A model generated the notes under the pieces. The model saw nothing but the letters and a program-made list of their open reading frames with translations, made no database searches and was not told the origin of the DNA. A stretch of 64,000 nt of DNA from Lumbricus terrestris (Eukaryota; Annelida; Clitellata; Crassiclitellata; Lumbricidae): the NCBI GenBank assembly GCA_949752735.1, contig OX457038.1, positions 59,013,957 through 59,077,956 on the forward strand, read 5' to 3'. Position numbers and translations under genes: made by a program. This document shows positions 58,046 to 64,000 of the stretch, one piece after another (positions within the stretch are counted from its first letter, which is position 1; each line of letters starts with the position of its first letter).

Positions 58046-58354
58046 GAAATTAAATATGTCATATCGTGAAATATTAATGTACGGTAGCCTGATTAAGTCC
58101 TATTCCTAAGATATTTATATCCATTCAAATAATAATGCGAATCAAAATTTTTTGGCCAGTTTAGTTTTCAAATCTAGACTCCACTTTTACTATTTTAATA
58201 GTAAATAAAATGCAGTGAAGGGAGTAACTTAATCAATTTTCTTGTTTGGGTCGTCACAACTTTGTGAATGTTGCCAGCATGTCGACGCACTAAAAAGTGC
58301 TGATACTTGAGAATTGCTGCTCTAAAGTAATTAATTGTTAATCTGTTTGTTGCT

Positions 58355-58518
58355 TTCCGACTCACGAACTCACTCACTCACGAACGAACGAACTCACGAA
58401 CGAACTCACGAACTCACTCACGAACTCACTCACTCACTCACACACGAACGAACTCACTCACGAACTCACTCACGAACTCACACACGAACGAACTCACTCA
58501 CGAACTCACTCACGACGG
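58355..58518. repeat. (CTCACGAA)-type simple tandem tract
   Basis: Mixed CACT, CACGAACT and CGAACGAA units over about 160 bp. It adjoins the tRNA-like element on its right and may be that element's simple-repeat tail. Confidence 0.9.
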
Positions 58519-58519
58519 G

Positions 58520-58597
58520 TACGCGTCTCGAACCTGGTCTGCTTGCTCTCAACGCAAGTGCATTATCCAATGCGCTACCGGACACCTCCGATAATAC
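58520..58597 (-). mobile_element. tRNA-like sequence (SINE head or tRNA pseudogene)
   Basis: On the minus strand GTCCGGTAGCGCATTGGATA + ATGCACTTGCG..GGTTCGAGACGCG has good A and B boxes at tRNA spacing. Acceptor-stem pairing is incomplete and the loop lengths are odd, so a working tRNA is unlikely. The simple repeat at 58355-58518 lies on its 3' side. Confidence 0.6.
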
Positions 58598-58732
58598 GTG
58601 TTTAGACCTTATATTTATTATAAGTCTTCATGATCGCCTCGTCTTGCGCCGCCTACCGACTACATAAGAGGCTCTGTCAATGTTATAAACTTCAGTTTAT
58701 TGTCTATATATGGATGCCCAGTCTATCCCTGC

Positions 58733-59326
58733 GAGTACCAGTGGGGTCAAAAATTACCCCAAGCCCACTTTGACTGCACACTGCGCAAAATCTCTTCGTG
58801 CAAATTTATTTAATATTTGTGACTTTCAACATGTACCTAGTCTCTATCGAAATATCAATTTACATTTCCCTTGTTAATCACCAGAGGGCGCTGGCAATCT
58901 TTTCTAGCATTGAGTACCAGTGGGGTCATTTTTGACCTCAATAGCTTTTTTGAATACTTTCAATGGTATCCTTTGAATAATTCATAATTATAATTTATAA
59001 ATCCGTTCTATAGTATTATCTGAAGAAAATCTGTGTTAGTAAATAATTGTCTGGTTCGCATTAAACCTGGAGTGGCATGCGCAGACAACGCACAGAAGAC
59101 GAGTCTTTCTCCTGTAAACCGTAACTGCAATGACCGGATATTTTCTATGTTAGTTTTGAACATTAAAACATACCTATAACTATTAAAAATTTAATTCATT
59201 TCAACAGCCTGAACATGTTCCAATTGCTTTACTACTATTTTGTTCTTTGTCAATCAATAAAAATGCAAAAATCAAGGAATTTATTGAAAAATTGTGTTGG
59301 GGTCATTTTTGACCCCACTGGTACTC
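58733..59326. mobile_element. Probable non-autonomous DNA element with inverted ends and a repeated internal terminus motif, 594 bp
   Basis: GAGTACCAGTGGGGTCAAAA at the left is matched by the inverse TTTTTGACCCCACTGGTACTC at the right. A third copy (GAGTACCAGTGGGGTCATTT) lies at 58912-58944. GGGGTCA..TGACCCC makes each end a small hairpin. There is no ORF. Superfamily uncertain; flanking duplication not assigned. Confidence 0.7.
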
Positions 59327-59583
59327 AGTGTATCAAAAAAATTCTGGTAATCTGAGGGCTATGACAACTTTGAAAATTGACATTGTAGAAATTTCAACAA
59401 TTTCAGCAATATTTGGTTTTATTTCGGAGACCTCAGGCGTTTATATTTTGGTGAGTATTTCCACATGACTGGTGCGGCAAAGATGAAAGCTATCAGGTAT
59501 TCATTCTCAGCAGAAAGGTTTCTCTGCAATTCTAAGTTATTAATTTATCTTCTTAAAAATTTATTAAAATTTTTTTTCAACCG

Positions 59584-60573
59584 TTGCCCGTTGCGGCATC
59601 GCCACTGGCCGACGCAGGGGCGTGCGCAAGGGCAACCCGTTGCCCGTTGCGGCATCGCCACTGGCCGACGCAGGGGCGTGCGCAAGGGCAACCCGTTGCC
59701 CGTTGCGGCATCGCCACTGGCCGACGCAGGGGCGTGCGCAAGGGCAACCCGTTGCCCGTTGCGGCATCGCCACTGGCCGACGCAGGGGCGTGCGCAAGGG
59801 CAACCCGTTGCCCGTTGCGGCATCGCCACTGGCCGACGCAGGGGCGTGCGCAAGGGCAACCCGTTGCCCGTTGCGGCATCGCCACTGGCCGACGCAGGGG
59901 CGTGCGCAAGGGCAACCCGTTGCCCGTTGCGGCATCGCCACTGGCCGACGCAGGGGCGTGCGCAAGGGCAACCCGTTGCCCGTTGCGGCATCGCCACTGG
60001 CCGACGCAGGGGCGTGCGCAAGGGCAACCCGTTGCCCGTTGCGGCATCGCCACTGGCCGACGCAGGGGCGTGCGCAAGGGCAACCCGTTGCCCGTTGCGG
60101 CATCGCCACTGGCCGACGCAGGGGCGTGCGCAAGGGCAACCCGTTGCCCGTTGCGGCATCGCCACTGGCCGACGCAGGGGCGTGCGCAAGGGCAACCGTT
60201 GCCCGTTGCGGCATCGCCACTGGCCGACGCAGGGGCGTGCGCAAGGGCAACCGTTGCCCGTTGCGGCATCGCCACTGGCCGACGCAGGGGCGTGCGCGTT
60301 GCCCGTTGCGGCATCGCCACTGGCCGACGCAGGGGCGTGCGCAAGGGCAACCGTTGCCCGTTGCGGCATCGCCACTGGCCGACGCAGGGGCGTGCGCAAG
60401 GGCAACCGTTGCCCGTTGCGGCATCGCCACTGGCCGACGCAGGGGCGTGCGCAAGGGCAACCGTTGCCCGTTGCGGCATCGCCACTGGCCGACGCAGGGG
60501 CGTGCGCAAGGGCAACCGTTGCCCGTTGCGGCATCGCCACTGGCCGACGCAGGGGCGTGCGCAAGGGCAACCG
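59584..60573. repeat. GC-rich 56/55-bp satellite array, 18 units, each a foldback mini-element
   Basis: Units begin at 59584 and repeat every 56 bp eleven times, then every 55 bp (loss of one C), with one 45-bp unit at 60254. Units are otherwise essentially identical. Rotated, a unit is CAGGGGCGTGCGCAAGGGCA + ACCCGTTGCCCGTTGCGGCA + TCGCCACTG plus the spacer GCCGACG. The first 49 bp fold on themselves and have hAT-like CAGGGGCG/CGCCACTG ends. The array has no stop codons in several frames on both strands, creating false ORFs of 312-424 codons. It borders (CACT)n on the right. Confidence 0.97.
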
Positions 60574-60575
60574 GG

Positions 60576-60652
60576 TCACTCACTCACTCACTCACTCACT
60601 CACTCACTCACTCACTCACTCACTCACTCACTCACTCACTCACTCACTCACT
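60576..60652. repeat. (CACT)n microsatellite
   Basis: Nineteen tetranucleotide units abutting the satellite array. Confidence 0.98.
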
Positions 60653-61139
60653 AAGAGCAGTGACGGAGTTCCAACTACTAAACCGGTAGATGCAACGTAC
60701 ACTAGCGCAAGAATATCTAGACGGTTCTTATGGAAATAATCCTAAAGCGGAAATACAGTGATCAGAGAGTAGTCAAGTGTGCAGTGGACATCAAGTGTCC
60801 AGTGGTCAGCCCATGGACAATGAAGAAGAAGGAAGACAGTGATCATTTAACAAAGATGCATAGTTAAGTAGTTTAAGTCATTCGGAAATGTGTTGCTGCA
60901 TTCTATGATACCATATCATATGCATAGCTATGCTGAACCTATCTGGTGTGTTGTGTAGTTGGGGTGACGGTTACGATGTGCTATCGTCGTCGGAGCCGCA
61001 AAGATCCTTCAAGAAGATTCGACATCCGTCGACAGAAGGCGCTTCTTATGGATGAAATGACGAGCGACACCTGTCAACAGCTGTAAGTTATTGAAGAAAG
61101 CAAGCTTAAGAATATCCTAGCAGCAGTCTTGGCGGCCTT

Positions 61140-61435
61140 AAGTTAAACAGAAAGTTGCCTCAATTAGTTGAATAACAGCAAAGGGTGACTTAAGATAAAA
61201 GGAGTGAGAGGTGCAAGGAGTTGAATTATATGAAAGTGTGATTTTACAGTTAAACGGAGAGAGCCTCAAGAAGTTTAATTATAAAAGTGTGGCCTTTAGT
61301 CGAATGGAAAGAGTCCCAAGGACTTGAGTAGTAGGAAAGGACATGACCTTAATTTGAACGTAGAGAGTCGATCCACGGAGTTGAGTTGCTGGAAACGGTG
61401 GAACACAGGCCAAAGAAGTTAAAGTGTAGGAAACT
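61140..61435. repeat. Degenerate 52-57-bp tandem repeat, about 5 units
   Basis: Recurring frame GTGTGxCxTTAGTxxAAxGGAGAGAGxCxCAAGGAGTTGAATTATxxGAAA with many substitutions. An old minisatellite with no coding signal. Confidence 0.65.
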
Positions 61436-61494
61436 GTGACCCCAATGTCCTTCTATTGAATTAATATCTTTTTCTTCTGTGCTATGGGTGTTTC

Positions 61495-61565
61495 TCTCTC
61501 CCTCCCTCTCTGTCTGTCTTTCTCTCTCTGTCTCTGTCTCTGTCTGTGTCTTCTCTCTCTCTGCA
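61495..61565. repeat. (TC)n-rich tract
   Basis: TCTCTCTGTCTC-type pyrimidine-rich run. It explains the Glu/Arg/Thr-rich minus-strand open frame. Confidence 0.9.
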
Positions 61566-61817
61566 TTATCTTTTAAAGTTTTCTTTGTCATTTTTCGGCT
61601 GTTTGAGAGTTTTCATAATTTCAATGGGAAAATGTATTACCAATGCTAGTCCCTAGGATACTCGAAAGTATGCAAAAATAATTTTGCGATTTTGACTTAG
61701 ACATTCCATTCCCTACTACTTTTTAATCTACATGTATCTATCTAAATAGCCCGGTTAAGGCGCTACTTAAATGTATGAAAGTTATAGAACCGGAAGTTGA
61801 AGGTTTTGATAAATTGC

Positions 61818-61962
61818 AGAGGCCATGGCAGAGACTAGTCCGGCAGTTTTGATAGGGTCCGCCCTGCAGTGGCGGCCAGAGACTTGTCCGGCAGTTTTGG
61901 CACCGTCCGTCCTGGCGGCCAGAGAAGTCCGGCAGTTTTGGCACCGTCCGTCCTGGCCACCG
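61818..61962. repeat. About 43-bp tandem repeat, 3 units
   Basis: GGCCAGAGACTTGTCCGGCA + GTTTTGGCACCGTCCGTCCTGGC and variants are repeated three times. Confidence 0.85.
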
Positions 61963-62049
61963 GTCAGCTCTGTCGGCTCTGGTATCTGACATGACGCGCT
62001 GGCTGTTGACTGGTACCTGGTTCCGGCAGCGATCGAAGGATGACTGCAA

Positions 62050-63217
62050 TTCCGGAAAGGAGCGACAGAGACTATTCAGTTGACCGACCCTCGTGGAAGC
62101 ACCTAGGTTTGTATGTGTTTCTCTTAATGTCAGACATATCTGATGCCTATTGGCTGCAGCTGATGAAATCGTCGTATCATGTGAGGGTGCTATAGGTAGG
62201 CTATTGGGATGCAGCTCATGATATCAATCAGACGAACGCTTCTGCTTTTGCATTTTCTCCTTCTCTTCTATTGTTTCTGCTTGCCAAACTGTTTTGCTCT
62301 ATTAATCCTTCTATCCCATCGGTATTTGAACTTTAGTCTGATCTCTATCAACTTGCTTTCTCACGGTCGGCTGACTTCTTGTTTTTTTCTTCCGGTATGT
62401 TAATGTGTTCTTGACTTCTGCATTTGGATTAGGTGTTAGTCTGTGATTCTACGTGAAGCGGGCCTCGATTGATGTGTCTTTGTAAATGATGACATAATAA
62501 TATTATAGTTATAATTCAGGTTTAATTACTTAAATTAGGCTACTTCGCATTTTTGTTAAATGATCACTGTATTTCCGCTTTAAGTATAGGGCCTATATTC
62601 TTGATGTTGCCTACAAGACCGTAGGGGATGTATTGGGTGTAAACCCCCCCCCCCAACGAAATAATGTGCGTGTGTGTGTGCATTATACTTTGTAGGCAGT
62701 TTTGAAGTACGGTAGCGTACAAGTACGTGTTTAGGCTGTAGACCAATACATTTTTGTTTTCTATAATTTAAGTCAATTTACATCTCTTTTTGATTATGTA
62801 TATATACTTCGTAAAACTGTTTTTGTTATATTGGTGCAATAAAATTGATGGTTAGGGTTAATTGGTTATGGTTATTATTAATCAGTAAGCAAGACATCAA
62901 GGTATCCAAGAAACATATTGACTATTTATTTACTGTGCATGATGTGGAAAATTGTGATGTGCCTACTGCGTTCATGATTCTTCATACCGTTTTAAATTTT
63001 CGCATCTATGTTAACTACCGCACGTGCACTTGCTCTGCAAAAAAACTATAATTACAGCGACAGTTCACTTAAGTCAATAAATGTCGGCTGTTTTGTTGTT
63101 TTGTCTTGAACTATCAATGTACATTGAACAATGGATCATTGATTATTGACAGCGTTTAATATTGGCATTAATAATTTTAAAGCGAGACTTCAGGAAAACT
63201 CACCAGTAGGCCTATAG
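62050..63217. other. Intergenic spacer, nothing recognised
   Basis: AT-rich DNA with a C12 homopolymer near 62647 and a short (GT)n tract. The open frames are short and without domain features. Confidence 0.5.
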
Positions 63218-63300
63218 CAGGGGTCTCAAACTCAAGTCATCATGTGGGCCACATTTGAAAATTTACAGGGCTCGCGGGCCGCAACATGACGCCCGAGAAA
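63218..63300. mobile_element. One end of a hAT (Charlie-like) transposon
   Basis: CAGGGGTCTCAAACTCAAGT..TGTGGGCCACATTT..GCGGGCCGCAAC follows the widespread hAT terminus CAGGGGTGTCAAACTC..GGGCC. The other end was not found before the window edge. No coding frame was recognised. Confidence 0.6.
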
Positions 63301-64000
63301 CTATCATGAAAGCATGTACCGGTATAGGCCTAATTCTGTATAACGATGATATTATTATGTAGAATTTACGTAATAGGTCTATTATATCTTCTGTGTTACT
63401 ACATGGTACTACATACAAAATTTAATTCAGAGTCACAATGATATGAAGTGCATCAATGGAACATTATTTTAGCAATAGCCATATAGGCCTACCGGTAGGC
63501 TACCTAAAGCTAAGCCTGTAGCAGCTTTAAGCGCGAAGGTTTGCAGTGAGTATAGTCTCAGAGGTAGGTCTAATGCTCAAGTGTGGGTATAGGCCTACCG
63601 CTACTCATCTAACGATGTTTCCCAGCTACGAGAGCATCAATGGATGTTAGGCTTATCTCTTGAGATGCGACCAATCGGAGTACGCCTACGGCTTCGAAAA
63701 TGGTTATCTGTATAGGCCTACGGCGTCTCCATCTTTGAGATGAAAAAAGCTGTTCACATAATAATATTGTAGGTAGAAATTCTGTTAAACATTGCCATCG
63801 TGCATCCTGGAGCCATGTGCAGATTTGAATTTTCTCTTGTGATAGAAATGTGTAGAATACCGGAATAACAACTTCGTTGAATAGGGGCCTAGTGTAAGGG
63901 CTACTTCTGATTGACGGTCACTAACTGCATGCATCATTCTGTGTAACCTAATTATCTGCTGTTGCAGATTCAATGTCCACAGCAAAAGAAGTAGAAAACA
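63300..64000. other. Sequence to window edge, nothing recognised
   Basis: Several TAGGCCTA words and AT-rich DNA. No exon, RNA gene or complete repeat was identified. It may be the interior of the hAT element starting at 63218. Confidence 0.4.

Noticed and set aside
58520..58597. Functional tRNA gene
   Set aside because: Boxes are present, but the acceptor stem and loop lengths do not fit a cloverleaf, and a simple-repeat tail suggests a SINE.
59584..60573. CRISPR array
   Set aside because: Units are contiguous identical repeats with no variable spacers, in an animal genome. This is a satellite.
59545..60739. Overlapping 312-424-codon open frames on both strands as protein genes
   Set aside because: They are produced by a stop-free 56-bp tandem unit. 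Several frames on each strand are equally open, and there is no domain or splice evidence.

Overview
The window is animal nuclear DNA. Its genes are split by many GT-AG introns, the intergenic and intronic DNA is AT-rich, and there are many LINE, SINE, MITE and Helitron-like repeats. The protein-coding content is metazoan: an ULK/Atg1 kinase with an LC3-interacting motif, an hnRNP-like SAP/RRM/RGG protein and an Elongator subunit. The mix of repeats and the frequent word TAGGCCTA suggest a marine invertebrate, perhaps a deuterostome such as an echinoderm or hemichordate. That taxonomic guess is an inference only.

Layout, left to right, with all host genes on the minus strand. (1) 1-222: the 5' coding exon of a probable ELP5 (Elongator subunit 5) gene that continues off the left edge. 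(2) 230-4,500: repeats, including a (CT)n tract, a tRNA-derived SINE, a near-perfect hairpin and a 154-bp hAT-like MITE. (3) 4,552-15,165: a 16-exon gene for a 598-residue SAP + RRM + RS/RGG RNA-binding protein. All exon phases join into one open frame, and its 5'UTR and promoter probably lie at 16.2-16.3 kb. (4) 16.4-23.6 kb: intergenic DNA with CR1-like and other LINE remnants and the downstream flank of the kinase gene. (5) 23,612-53,476: a 25-coding-exon ULK1/2 (Atg1) gene encoding 914 residues, from the glycine loop through HRD, DFG and APE to the C-terminal ATG13-binding domain. Its introns hold most of the mobile elements: L2-like and RTE-like LINEs, a mariner carrying a nested Helentron-like insertion, a 775-bp foldback element, another Helitron-like element with internal tandem repeats, hAT elements, SINEs and a 5S rRNA-derived repeat. 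(6) 53.5-64 kb: upstream and intergenic DNA with more LINE 3' ends and MITEs, and an 18-unit, 56-bp GC-rich satellite at 59.58-60.57 kb. No further host gene was recognised there.

The host genes are housekeeping: tRNA wobble modification (ELP5), nuclear RNA metabolism (SAP/RRM protein) and autophagy initiation (ULK). There is no sign that they form a functional cluster. The most unusual structure is the 56-bp satellite. Each unit reads as a tiny foldback MITE with hAT-style CAG...CTG ends plus a 7-bp spacer, so the array may be a satellite seeded by a transposon. Exon coordinates were derived by hand from splice consensus and phase continuity. No database search was possible.
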